A DNA stretch of 64,000 nucleotides from Alcanivorax sp. DG881 (lineage in GTDB: Bacteria > Pseudomonadota > Gammaproteobacteria > Pseudomonadales > Alcanivoracaceae): positions 2,458,565-2,522,564 of the forward strand of contig NZ_DS989915.1 of assembly GCF_000155615.1 (NCBI RefSeq), read 5' to 3'. A program made the translations under genes and the position numbers. The notes beneath the pieces were generated by a model. It was given only the letters and a program-made list of their open reading frames with translations, was not told the DNA's origin and did no database searches. Below, in pieces: positions 25,849-33,476 of this stretch (its first letter is position 1; every line of letters starts with the position of its first letter).

Positions 25849-26757
25849 ATGAAAATCGGATTCTTCGGTGTCGGTCATATGGGTGGGCCCATGGCCGCCA
25901 ATCTGGTCAAGGCCGGCCATGAGGTGGTGGCGTTTGACCTGATGCCCGCCTTGCTGGAAACCGTCGTTCAGGAAGGCGCCAGGGCGGCGAGTAGTGCGGT
26001 TGATGCTGTCGCCGGCGTTGACGTGGTTGTTAGCATGCTGCCGTCAGCGGGTGCGGTTCGTGGTCTGTACCTGGGCGGCCAAGATAAGGTGGACGGGGGT
26101 GTGCTGTCGCACATTGATAAAAGCGCCCTGATTATCGACTGCTCCACCATCGATGCGGATACCGCCCGTGACGTGGCCGCCATTGCCCAGGAGCAGGGCA
26201 GGGTAATGATCGATGCGCCGGTCTCCGGCGGCGTTGGCGGGGCCAAGGCTGGCACGCTCACCTTTATCTGTGGTGGCCCGGAAGATGCCATCGATCGTGC
26301 CCGTCCAGTGTTGGAATGCATGGGCGCTCAGGTGTTTCGTGCCGGGGACAACGGTGCCGGCCAACTGGCAAAAATCTGCAACAACATGCTGCTGGCCATC
26401 CACATGATTGGCACCGCCGAAGCCCTGCAAATGGGCGCCGACCACGGCCTGGACCCCGCCGTTCTTTCTGACATCATGAAAGCCAGCTCCGGCGACAACT
26501 GGTCACTGGACAAGTACAACCCCTGGCCGGGTGTGATGGAAAACGTACCGTCATCCAAAGACTATGAAGGCGGCTTTGCGGTGAAGTTGATGAACAAGGA
26601 TCTGGGGCTGGCGCTGCAGGCAGGTCTCAGTACCCAGTCCGCTACGCCCATGGGGAATCTGGCGAAGTCCCTCTATGCCGCTCACGGCAACCACGGGTAC
26701 GCAGAGAAAGATTTCTCCAGTATTCAGCGGTTTTTTCGCCACAAAGAAAGCAAATAA
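25849..26757 (+). CDS. mmsB: 3-Hydroxyisobutyrate dehydrogenase
   Basis: A 302-residue NAD-dependent enzyme converting 3-hydroxyisobutyrate to methylmalonate semialdehyde, the substrate of MmsA. The Rossmann start is KIGFFGVGHMGGPMAANLVKAGH. IDAPVSGGVGGAKAGTLTFICGG is the substrate-binding signature, and GAGQLAKICNNMLLAI has the catalytic Lys. DPAVLSDIMKASSGDNW and KDLGLAL follow the family pattern. AAGGAG sits six bases before the ATG. A strong hairpin terminator follows at 26799. With mmsA and the dehydrogenase it covers part of valine degradation; the hydratase and hydrolase steps are not encoded here. Confidence 0.94.
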   Translation: MKIGFFGVGHMGGPMAANLVKAGHEVVAFDLMPALLETVVQEGARAASSAVDAVAGVDVVVSMLPSAGAVRGLYLGGQDKVDGGVLSHIDKSALIIDCSTIDADTARDVAAIAQEQGRVMIDAPVSGGVGGAKAGTLTFICGGPEDAIDRARPVLECMGAQVFRAGDNGAGQLAKICNNMLLAIHMIGTAEALQMGADHGLDPAVLSDIMKASSGDNWSLDKYNPWPGVMENVPSSKDYEGGFAVKLMNKDLGLALQAGLSTQSATPMGNLAKSLYAAHGNHGYAEKDFSSIQRFFRHKESK

Positions 26758-26798
26758 AGCAATTGATAATGAATAATTAATAGTTAATAACGAAAGCA

Positions 26799-26834
26799 AA
26801 AAGGCCGCGCCATAGACTGTGGACGCGGCCTTTT
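26799..26834. terminator. Bidirectional intrinsic terminator between mmsB and ectD
   Basis: AAAAGGCCGCG at 26799-26809 pairs with CGCGGCCTTTT at 26824-26834, leaving a 14-base loop. T runs on both strands suit the two convergent genes, mmsB and ectD. Confidence 0.85.
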
Positions 26835-26864
26835 GTTTTCAGTTGCCGAAGGTTTTGTCGCGAA

Positions 26865-27797
26865 TTAATTATCTTCCGCTTGCCAAAGCCTATCCGGTTC
26901 ATGGCCGAGAAACCGTGGCCGACGTTTGTTCGCCGCGTAGGGTTCACCACAGGCGTTGTCCCGGCGATTAAAAACAAAGAACACATTGCTGCGTGGGTCC
27001 GGTGACATATTGGCGTTGGAGCCGTGCAGGGTGTTGCAGTCAAATAGCAGCAGGCTGCCCGCCGGGCCGGTGGGGGCCTCGATGCCGTAGCGGTCTATCA
27101 TTTTCGTCAGCGTGTGTTCTGAAGGCACACCGATCTGTTGGGTCTTCAGTGACTGCTTGTGATGTTCCTCCGGTGTTGGGCCCACACAGGGGATAAAGTG
27201 TTTGTGGGAGTCGGGGATCAGCATCAGGGGGCCGTTGAACAGGTGATTGTCCGTCAGAATGATGGAGGCGCTTACCGCATGCATGGCCGGCATGCCGTCT
27301 TCAGCATGCCAGGTTTCAAAATCTGAGTGCCAGTTGAATCCCTTGCCCTTGAATCCAGGCTTGTAGTTGATACGCGACTGGTGCACATAGTGGCCACCGC
27401 CGAGAATCTGCTCTACACGTTGAGTCAGGCGCGGATCGCGGGCCAGGTGCTGGAATGCCCGGTGCAGAAAGTGCACGGCAAACACAGACCGGATCTCCTG
27501 GCTGTCCGGCTCGGTGATCGTGAAAGGCTGGCCTCGGTAGTCATCCCGGTTGAGCAGCTCGCTCATTGCCTTGGTCAGCGTGGCTACCTCATCAGCCGGC
27601 AGAAAGCCGGGCTCGAACAGAAAGCCGTTTTCCTCAAAGCGATCAAGTTGCTGTTCAGTCAACGGGCCGGGCAGATGGCGGCCTTTTACCGTGTGCTCCC
27701 GGCGCTCGCGCCAGGGTTGTTCCGGGTGCTGGTGCAGCCGGGTGGGGTAGGGGTCGGCCGAAATCGGGGCCGGGCAAGTCAGGTTCTGCGCTGACAT
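26865..27797 (-). CDS. ectD: Ectoine hydroxylase EctD
   Basis: A 310-residue Fe(II)/2-oxoglutarate dioxygenase predicted to turn ectoine into 5-hydroxyectoine, a stress protectant. The EctD signature is intact: VHQSRINYKPGF near residue 138, then FNWHSDFETWHAEDGMP. Iron ligands fit His157, Asp159 and His258 (NTLHGSN). PLMLIPDSHKHFI also matches. GGAGGTGA lies four bases before ATG 27797, a very strong ribosome site. No ectA, ectB or ectC is in the window, so the substrate may come from a distant locus or from outside the cell. A general phytanoyl-CoA dioxygenase role is much less likely. Confidence 0.92.
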   Translation of the reverse strand: MSAQNLTCPAPISADPYPTRLHQHPEQPWRERREHTVKGRHLPGPLTEQQLDRFEENGFLFEPGFLPADEVATLTKAMSELLNRDDYRGQPFTITEPDSQEIRSVFAVHFLHRAFQHLARDPRLTQRVEQILGGGHYVHQSRINYKPGFKGKGFNWHSDFETWHAEDGMPAMHAVSASIILTDNHLFNGPLMLIPDSHKHFIPCVGPTPEEHHKQSLKTQQIGVPSEHTLTKMIDRYGIEAPTGPAGSLLLFDCNTLHGSNANMSPDPRSNVFFVFNRRDNACGEPYAANKRRPRFLGHEPDRLWQAEDN

Positions 27798-28125
27798 CAA
27801 ATCACCTCCGTAATCTGGTGCAGAAATCAGAAACAGCCTTGCGATGAGGCTTCCTGGTTGTCTCCGTGGGTAACACATCCCCGCACGGCCGGGGCAGAAA
27901 AAGGCGCCACACAGGGCGGAGGCAGGGAGCCTGCCTGTGCGCACGCCCCGGCTAAAGCAGGGCCGGGTGCGTGAGACTAAGGGCTATAACGAGAGTTTCA
28001 ACCCCGCGAGGGGCTGGATGCTTGTGAAAAGGGATGCCTGAAGCCGTGCAGTATGCACAAAGACGCCAGCCCCTCGCGCTTGCGCAATGGGGTGCCGGTG
28101 ACGGGATTGTTCTTTCTGAGGAGAA
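27798..28125. other. Non-coding gap with a long inverted repeat
   Basis: This 328-base gap upstream of ectD has no plausible gene. It holds a perfect 13-bp inverted repeat, CGCGAGGGGCTGG at 28005-28017 and CCAGCCCCTCGCG at 28066-28078, separated by 48 bases. The spacer contains TGCAGTATGCA. The role is unknown; it could be a structured RNA or a repeat remnant. Confidence 0.5.
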
Positions 28126-28581
28126 TTACCCCTCAGGGATGTCGGGCTCCACCAGTCTGGTCAGTTGCGCCAGTGATTCCTGCCAACCCAGGTAGCACAT
28201 GGCTTCCGGAATCACCGCAGGGATATCTTCCTGGGTAATGCGAAGCTCCGTGCCGCAGGGTGCTTGGTCGAGGGTAATGGTTACCCGCATTTCCCCGGGC
28301 AGTTCGTCGCTGTCAAAACGGTCCGTGTGGCACAGGCGCTTGCCGGGTTCCAGCTCCAGGTATTTCACCGTGAAGGAATGTGATTCACCGGTACTGAAAT
28401 TGGTGAACGACATCCGATATCCACCCCCAACGCTGGCGTCTATTTCATGCACGGTTCCCGTGAAGCCGTAGGGCGGCAGCCAGTATTCCAGTGCCTGTTT
28501 GTCAATGAATGCCTTGTACACCCGATCAGTGGGTGCCCGCAGTACTCGATGTAATGTGACGGTCCCCGTTGCTTCTGCCAT
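28126..28581 (-). CDS. SRPBCC (AHSA1-like) family protein
   Basis: A 151-residue START/Bet v 1-like protein with a hydrophobic ligand pocket. It opens with VTLHRVLRAPTDRVYKAFID and continues LEYWLPPYGFTGTVHEID, YRMSFTNFSTGESHSFTVKYLELEPGKRL and VTITLDQAPCGTELRITQE, closing with a C-terminal helix (GWQESLAQLTRLVEPDI). All are typical of AHSA1/polyketide-cyclase-like proteins. AAGGAG is placed well before ATG 28581. An open frame to 28728 adds no conserved residues. The DUF899 gene lies upstream on the same strand but across a repeat-rich gap of 382 bases. The ligand is unknown. Confidence 0.88.
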   Translation of the reverse strand: MAEATGTVTLHRVLRAPTDRVYKAFIDKQALEYWLPPYGFTGTVHEIDASVGGGYRMSFTNFSTGESHSFTVKYLELEPGKRLCHTDRFDSDELPGEMRVTITLDQAPCGTELRITQEDIPAVIPEAMCYLGWQESLAQLTRLVEPDIPEG

Positions 28582-28777
28582 GTCGGTCTCCTTAATCGTA
28601 TTAACGGACGTGTTGTTACTGACCAGTCGAACTGGCATGGCGAAAATCGACAAGGTAGCCTGAAAAAATGTAAGTGAGTATCGGGGCAATAAAAACCGGA
28701 GTGACGCCTTTGGGCCTCGCAGTGCCATTGGAAAAACGTGAGCACCGGGAGCAGAGCGCGATGAGCGTCTTGTGTAG

Positions 28778-28805
28778 GTCGTATTAGGCGAAGCCGTAAT
28801 CCGAC
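28778..28805. repeat. REP element
   Basis: GTCGTATTAGGC at 28778-28789 faces GCCGTAATCCGAC at 28793-28805 with a 3-base loop. This is close to the classic REP consensus GTCGGATTACGGC found in many gammaproteobacteria. Confidence 0.75.
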
Positions 28806-28875
28806 ATTACTGTAATGGGGCATATAGGCGAGCCTGAACGTTCAGGAAAGAATCTGGAGGAATGGAGTAAAGCAC

Positions 28876-28943
28876 TGGGGTCAAGTCTCGAGCCGTGTGC
28901 AAGTGATCATGCGTACGCACGGGGCAAGACCTGACTCCAAGGT
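28876..28943. repeat. RAYT-type GGGGTCA inverted repeat
   Basis: GGGGTCAAGTCT on the left and AAGACCTGACTCC on the right are imperfect inverted copies. Such GGGGTCAGGTCTT/AAGACCTGACCCC words are often associated with REP-associated tyrosine transposases. No transposase gene is nearby. Confidence 0.45.
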
Positions 28944-28963
28944 TCCCTCAAGCGTGCTTGTGA

Positions 28964-29632
28964 CTAGTAGTCATCGTGCATGCGCCACCATCGATAGGGT
29001 GCGCTTTGTGGCCAGCCAGCGGGCGAGTCTTCCCACTGTTCCTGGCGACCGTACGGAGTGATATCCAACAGACGGAAATGGGTATCGAACAGCTCGCCAC
29101 CACGATTGCTACTGAAGTAGGTGCGGTAGACCTGGTTGTCGTCGTCGCGGATAAACACGTTGATCGCAAACCCCTTGCCGGCGCCGAACGCATCCGCGAA
29201 ATGCCGCTGGTGATCGGTATACCAGGGCGCTTGCCAGTGCATACGCTTTTGCAGGGCCAGAATCTCCTGTTGCGGCGCCGGTGAGGTGAACACGAACGTC
29301 GTATCCCTGGCGTTAACGTGGGCAAGATTATGGCCAATGTTGTCCATCACCATGGAACACCCCTCGCAGGGAGTGGCACCAGGCTCCAGCATGGCGCAAT
29401 AGACAATCAATTGCCGACGCCCCGCAAACAGATCCTCCAGCCCTACCTCTCCTTGCGGTCCCGTGAAGGTGTAGTTCTCTTCCACGGGCACCATCGGTAA
29501 CCGGCGGCGTTCGGCAGCCAGTTCATCCTGCATTCGGGTTAATGTCTTCTCCCTGGCAAGCAGGGCCTGTAGAGAGGTTTTCCACTCCTTTTGGGAGGTG
29601 ATTTTCGGCAGCGCAGTTTTATCCGAGGTCAT
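28964..29632 (-). CDS. DUF899 family thioredoxin-like protein
   Basis: A 222-residue protein of the DUF899 family, which has a thioredoxin-like fold and usually no redox cysteine pair. Family features include KEWKTSLQALLAREKTLTR, LAAERRRLPMVPVEENYTF, LFAGRRQLIVYCAMLEPGATPCEGCSMVMDNI, and DHQRHFADAFGAG followed by GFAINVFIRDD. CEGCS near residue 100 offers two cysteines. AAGGAG lies eight bases before ATG 29632. An ATG at 29638 is too close to it. The SRPBCC gene is downstream on the same strand. The physiological role is not established. Confidence 0.88.
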   Translation of the reverse strand: MTSDKTALPKITSQKEWKTSLQALLAREKTLTRMQDELAAERRRLPMVPVEENYTFTGPQGEVGLEDLFAGRRQLIVYCAMLEPGATPCEGCSMVMDNIGHNLAHVNARDTTFVFTSPAPQQEILALQKRMHWQAPWYTDHQRHFADAFGAGKGFAINVFIRDDDNQVYRTYFSSNRGGELFDTHFRLLDITPYGRQEQWEDSPAGWPQSAPYRWWRMHDDY

Positions 29633-29896
29633 GAGCATGGCTCCTTTTTTCAGGGTGATTGACGTCATGATCGAATGGGCCTGGCTGATTTCGACACGGC
29701 TGTGACTCTGTCAGTGTATGCCGTTGGGGTTGTCAGTCAAAAGATGGAAGCTCTGGGGAAGGCGGAAGCATTGGGGGCAAAATCTGAATCCAAGGTTCCC
29801 TGACTGTCGATTATGCCCGAGACACATAAAACACTATAATCACTGGCTAATTTGCATCTACTCTAATTGTTAACTCTCCGCCTCAGGCCTGTAATT

Positions 29897-30835
29897 GTGA
29901 GCACCCGCCAGCGAAGCAAGAAAAGCCAGTCCAAACCGGTTCGCAAAGGCCTGCACCCGAGAAACCTGCATAACCAGGGCTATGATTTTCCTGCTCTGGT
30001 AACTAGCTACCCGGCGTTGGCCTCCCATGTGAAGCCGAATCCTTACGGCGACCTTTCCATCGATTTCTCAAACCCGTTGGCAGTCAAGACGCTCAACGCC
30101 GCCTTGCTAAACCGACACTACAACATTGCCGGTTGGGATATTCCGGACGGTGCACTTTGCCCTCCCATTCCAGGCAGGGCGGACTATATCCATTACATTG
30201 CCGATCTGGTTGGGCCTGAAAATCCCGACATCAAGCTGCTTGATATCGGCACTGGCGCAAACGGCATCTACCCGCTACTGGCCTGCCGGATTTACGGCTG
30301 GCAATGCGTCGGCAGTGACATTAACGCTCAGTCGCTTGCAAATGTGGCGGCGATTATCGCCAGCAATCCTGAGCTTAAAGACCGTTTTACGCTGCGCACG
30401 CAAAACGACAAGAACCACATTTTTGAAGGCATCATTCAGTCGGATGAGTGTTTCGATGTCAGCGTATGCAACCCGCCTTTCCATGCTTCGCAGGATGAGG
30501 CACTGAAAAGTAGCCAAATGAAAGCCTCGAACCTTGCGCGCAATCGCGGTGAGGAAAAGGCGACAACAAAGGCGCCGAATCTTAATTTTGGTGGTCAGGG
30601 CGCTGAGCTCTGGTGCAAGGGCGGCGAGCTGTTGTTTCTCAAGAAAATGGTAAGAGAAAGCCAGGTGTATTCCTCCCAATGCCGCTGGTTTACCAGCCTG
30701 GTTTCAAAAGCCGACAATGTCCGGCCGTTAAAGAAATTGATGCTGAAAGTCGGCGCCGTTGATATACGGGAAATAGAGATGAAGCAGGGGAACAAGGTTG
30801 CCCGAGTGCTGGCCTGGACATTTTCCGGTAGATGA
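29897..30835 (+). CDS. rlmF: 23S rRNA (adenine(1618)-N(6))-methyltransferase RlmF
   Basis: A 312-residue SAM-dependent enzyme that methylates A1618 of 23S rRNA. GLHPRNLHNQGYDFPAL opens the conserved core. LLDIGTGANGIYPLLA is the SAM motif I, and VCNPPFHAS is motif IV for N6-adenine methylation. LNFGGQGAELWCKGGELLFL is also characteristic. There is no ATG in the early frame. GTG 29897 after CAGG is chosen, and TTG 29867 is an alternative. The base composition is more AT-rich than most neighbours. It sits directly beside the cassette-like region, transcribed toward it. Confidence 0.9.
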   Translation: MSTRQRSKKSQSKPVRKGLHPRNLHNQGYDFPALVTSYPALASHVKPNPYGDLSIDFSNPLAVKTLNAALLNRHYNIAGWDIPDGALCPPIPGRADYIHYIADLVGPENPDIKLLDIGTGANGIYPLLACRIYGWQCVGSDINAQSLANVAAIIASNPELKDRFTLRTQNDKNHIFEGIIQSDECFDVSVCNPPFHASQDEALKSSQMKASNLARNRGEEKATTKAPNLNFGGQGAELWCKGGELLFLKKMVRESQVYSSQCRWFTSLVSKADNVRPLKKLMLKVGAVDIREIEMKQGNKVARVLAWTFSGR

Positions 30836-30849
30836 ACCGGAAATAGGGG

Positions 30850-30905
30850 TGTTGGGGGTCAAGTATTGCCTTTTGCTACTTGGGACACGGGGAAAGATCT
30901 GACCC
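30850..30905. repeat. Second GGGGTCA-type inverted repeat
   Basis: GGGGGTCAAGTATTGCC at the left and AAAGATCTGACCCTC at the right are imperfect inverted copies, similar to the element at 28876-28943. It separates rlmF from the convergent gene of unknown function. Confidence 0.45.
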
Positions 30906-30925
30906 TCGTTACTAATTTTTTTTTC

Positions 30926-31810
30926 TTATAATTGTATTTGTCCCTGATGCGGTGGGCGTATTACCTCGTAAACTTTTTCAATATCGTAGTGGCAATGCAC
31001 TACTTCTTGGTCGTAACCATAAGATATTTCTTCGTAAAGCAATACTCGGAGTGCGTCACCCGGACGGACATCAATGGCGCGTTTTTGAAAGTCATAGAGC
31101 CATCCCGTGTGTGAGATCTTGGCATCGATCGAGTGCCCAGCGTACTGGAAAGACCACATCGATTTCCCGAGGTAATCCGGCTTTTTAACTTTAACCACCT
31201 GTCTCGAAGAGTGCTTTACCACTTCTTTCGTAAGCACGTCCCGTACAATATCGCCAGATATTTCTAAATCTCGGTTAAATGAAATTTTCTGACCATCGTA
31301 TTCATAGGCGGCAGAATCATTGTTCTCAAGGTGCCCGAGACTATCTTGAATGGAGCGGACGCCTGACAAGAGGACATCGGCGCGAGGCGCGCCGTAGGCA
31401 GGCAGCTGTTTAATATTTGTATCTTCCGCAATCTTAGCGATCTCTTCTTCGAGATCTCTGACGTTTTCTCTGGTTACGGTATCATCTTGATCATTTAGCC
31501 AATGTAAAATTGCGTACTTTGCGCGAAGAAGGAAATGCCCTAAAACCTTTTTCCACTCACCATCTTTAAGCGCTTCATCAGGTACACCTGCGATCAAATC
31601 ACGGAATCGTGCCTTTAGCGACCCTGTCTCAACTTCGTCCAGAACCAAGGAAGTATTCAGGGCTACATCAAATGAACTAAGAAGGTGCTCATCAAGAAAT
31701 TCAAACGCTTTTATGAGATCGGACATCGTCCGAAAAACTCTAGTGGGATCACCGCTACCGCGTTCAAAGTCGATGGTAACTTCAAACGCACTTTCTTTAT
31801 TGGTATCCAT
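30926..31810 (-). CDS. Protein of unknown function in a cassette-like region
   Basis: A 294-residue protein that I cannot assign. The first half is helical and acidic (DEHLLSSFDVALNTSLVLDEVETGSLKARFRDLIAG and DLEEEIAKIAEDTNIK). The second half looks like a beta-rich module (DYLGKSMWSFQYAGHSIDAKISH, then KRAIDVRPGDALRVLLYEEISYGYDQEVVHCHYDIEKVYEVI). No membrane segment or signal is present. GGGAGAGGA precedes ATG 31810. It is AT-richer than the chromosomal average here and starts 20 bases after an attC-like site. It may be a cassette gene of defence or stress type, but that is a guess. Confidence 0.75.
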   Translation of the reverse strand: MDTNKESAFEVTIDFERGSGDPTRVFRTMSDLIKAFEFLDEHLLSSFDVALNTSLVLDEVETGSLKARFRDLIAGVPDEALKDGEWKKVLGHFLLRAKYAILHWLNDQDDTVTRENVRDLEEEIAKIAEDTNIKQLPAYGAPRADVLLSGVRSIQDSLGHLENNDSAAYEYDGQKISFNRDLEISGDIVRDVLTKEVVKHSSRQVVKVKKPDYLGKSMWSFQYAGHSIDAKISHTGWLYDFQKRAIDVRPGDALRVLLYEEISYGYDQEVVHCHYDIEKVYEVIRPPHQGQIQL

Positions 31811-31830
31811 TCCTCTCCCTCAGTAATACC

Positions 31831-31914
31831 TTTTAACGCCTGCAGAATCCGAGCCCATGAAATGGAGACGAAGGCGCAATGTAATGGGTGTCGCTGTACC
31901 TACCCTGGTTAGGG
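31831..31914 (-). repeat. attC-like recombination site 2
   Basis: An 84-base segment with core sites TTTTAAC (31831-31837) and GTTAGGG (31908-31914) at its ends. Between them are pairable inner boxes that match as GAGCCCAT and ATGGGTGTC on opposite arms. Read on the minus strand, the DUF4145 stop TAA lies in the core TAAC, as in integron cassettes, and the next ORF starts 20 bases further. Confidence 0.55.
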
Positions 31915-32610
31915 ATTTGTCCCATTTAAGTCCTCAATCTTTTCGTGTAGCTCTTCGATTCTTGCTGGTAGAACGAAAAAGTATTCGATCAATTCCTCTG
32001 CCAAATCCAGCATCAATTGAGAGACCTCCTGTGTCGGCTCGGCTTCCAAATCGAAATGCGCACCCAGGTTGCCTCCCTTGCGGATAGCATCTGCAATCTT
32101 CAGTATCGGTTCCGAAAGATCCTTCGTTTCGGGAAGCTTTGCTACTTGCTTGGCTAGCGGAAGAGACTGGTATTCCGGTGGAAGTAAGGATTTGGTTGCA
32201 CCCTCTAGAAGCCTGCGAGTTAGTACAGCGGTCGCTCCTCACTCTTGAGTATTGAATACATTTATCGCTGAGACATAAGCTCGCTTAAGTGGATCATCCA
32301 AGCCCTCTCCATCCACAATTTCAGGGAGAGCCTCTCTTCCCGGTGGTTTGGCATGTATGTAAAGCTGTTCTTCACTGGCAAGGATTCCCGCTTCCCCTTT
32401 ATGATTTAGCAAGAAAAACATGGCGGGTGTTTGGCATGCTGGACATCGAACTACCGCTATTCTTGTGTTCTGTGGCGCAGGACTCCATCTCACTGTCGCG
32501 AATGAGACTAGACGCCCGCACTCTGGACACTGAGAGTCGATTGACGACGGCAGAAAAAAGGAAGATTCCTTTTTCCATCTCGGGATTTGATCATTCGACA
32601 GTCGATACAT
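31909..32610 (-). pseudogene. DUF4145 protein interrupted by an in-frame TGA
   Basis: The reading frame from ATG 32610 runs YRLSNDQIPRWKKESSFF, a zinc-ribbon-like pair (SQCPECGRLV and VVRCPACQTPAM), and YVSAINVFNTQE, then meets TGA at 32239-32241. In the same frame it continues 110 codons as GATAVLTRRLLEGATKSLLP, then GGNLGAHFDLEAEPTQEV and LAEELIEYFFVLPARI, the helical DUF4145 domain. The stop replaces what is likely a Trp codon, so one base change (TGG to TGA) would explain it. The gene may be dead, read through, or a sequencing error. DUF4145 occurs with defence and mobile genes. An alternative upstream start is ATG 32664. Confidence 0.8.
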
Positions 32611-32615
32611 AGATT

Positions 32616-32693
32616 GCCTTAACGCCGCCATAAGCGGCCGAGTGAAACGAGGTCTGGCGCACAAAGTGCGCGAACTTAATGGCTTGGTTATGC
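32616..32693 (-). repeat. attC-like recombination site 1
   Basis: A 78-base segment ending in core sites CCTTAAC (32617-32623) and GTTATGC (32687-32693). The arms pair as GCCAT-AAG versus GCCATTAAG with one extra T, which is the hallmark extrahelical base of attC hairpins. A GCGCAC...GTGCGC dyad lies in the middle. The GNAT stop codon overlaps the core (GCATAAC), and the DUF4145 start follows six bases past the other core. Confidence 0.7.
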
Positions 32694-33203
32694 AGCATTG
32701 CGGAGTACCCTGACCATTGGCTGTGTCCTTAGTGCTGCCCCTTTCCTCAGTTCTTCAGCCTCTCCCGACGGTACAAAGCCCGCGGAGCAATACAAGCTAA
32801 CAGCCGCGTCGTTGACTGTAGTGACAGATAGAGCCAGCGATTCACAGCCTCTAGCTTCAGCCCAAGCAGTAATACGATCAAGGAACGACTTAGCGATACC
32901 TTTTCCTCTTGCCTCCGGCGACACCCACATTTGATAGACATGGGCTACATTTGACTCTGGTTCATGTATCAAGCCCCATGAGAGGCCGACTGGAATTCCA
33001 TCACATTCCGCGACCAAGGGCAGAGCATTCTTTGCGCGTTCAGTTGTCTCTAAACGAGATTGCCATTCAGAATCTGGGAATAAAGCCTCGCGCTCATACG
33101 TAGACCCGAATGAATCAGGAGAATCTGCCAACGATGCCAGTCGGGTCAACTTGTAAGTCGCCCAATCTTCGGGGCACAGTGTTCCGATTCTAAATTCACT
33201 CAT
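32688..33203 (-). CDS. GNAT family N-acetyltransferase
   Basis: About 171 residues. The chain matches GNAT acetyltransferases: FRIGTLCPEDWATYKLTRLASLADSP at the start, then HVYQMWVSPEARGKGIAKSFLDRITAWAEARG, whose ARGKGIA is the acetyl-CoA pyrophosphate loop, then LSVTTVNDAAVSLYCSAGFVPSG. The acceptor is unknown. ATG 33203 is favoured, and ATG 33221 lies inside the GTTATGC core site. The left boundary (TTATGC) and its own attC core (GCATAAC) are reverse complements, as expected for an inserted integron cassette. GNAT genes are common cassette cargo. Confidence 0.85.
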   Translation of the reverse strand: MSEFRIGTLCPEDWATYKLTRLASLADSPDSFGSTYEREALFPDSEWQSRLETTERAKNALPLVAECDGIPVGLSWGLIHEPESNVAHVYQMWVSPEARGKGIAKSFLDRITAWAEARGCESLALSVTTVNDAAVSLYCSAGFVPSGEAEELRKGAALRTQPMVRVLRNAA

Positions 33204-33217
33204 ACCATAGTCTTTCT

Positions 33218-33224
33218 GCATAAC
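33218..33224 (-). other. Cassette boundary core site
   Basis: GTTATGC on the minus strand marks the left edge of the GNAT cassette. Its reverse complement GCATAAC appears at the GNAT stop codon, which is the relation expected between a cassette's left end and its own attC core. No attC partner was found further upstream. Confidence 0.5.
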
Positions 33225-33476
33225 AGTTTATTAATTAGAAATTTCCGTATAACCCTATTCCTTATAACTCTGAAACCTTCCCCTAGCGCCCTATCAAAAA
33301 ATCCTTCAAGAGCAATGCAATAGCTGACAATGCTAAATGCCTCGCATGGAGTTCAAAGGAGCCTTTCTTTGAACTCCTGAGCAGGTGTTCCAGACACAAT
33401 GCAAACAAAGTGCTTGATAATAATGGGCTTGTAAAGTCAGGCGTGGTCGAGCACCAGCCTTTCCTCTGAAAACAAA
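33222..33476. other. Gap upstream of the cassette genes with a hairpin
   Basis: No gene is evident in this AT-rich stretch. A perfect 11-bp stem, GGAGTTCAAAG at 33348-33358 and CTTTGAACTCC at 33367-33377, has an 8-base loop and no T tract. Runs such as GTATAACC and TTATAACTC resemble core sites but have no pairing partner. No integrase gene is present. Confidence 0.5.

Larger units (their letters stand above)
28582..28963. other. Repeat-rich non-coding gap
   Basis: This 382-base gap has no supported gene. It contains a REP-like hairpin at 28778-28805 and an imperfect inverted repeat at 28876-28943 (GGGGTCAAGTCT facing AAGACCTGACTCC). The phrase CTGACTCCAAGGTTCCCT recurs in a variant at 29788-29803. 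Confidence 0.6.

Noticed and set aside
31934-32242. A 102-codon frame (MRSDRC...) inside the DUF4145 region
   Set aside because: Another frame continues the DUF4145 domain through the TGA with a clear helical pattern, so this one is a shadow.
33224-33420. An attI site or further attC upstream of the GNAT cassette
   Set aside because: Core-like words are present but no pairing partner of the GTTRRRY form was found at a suitable distance.
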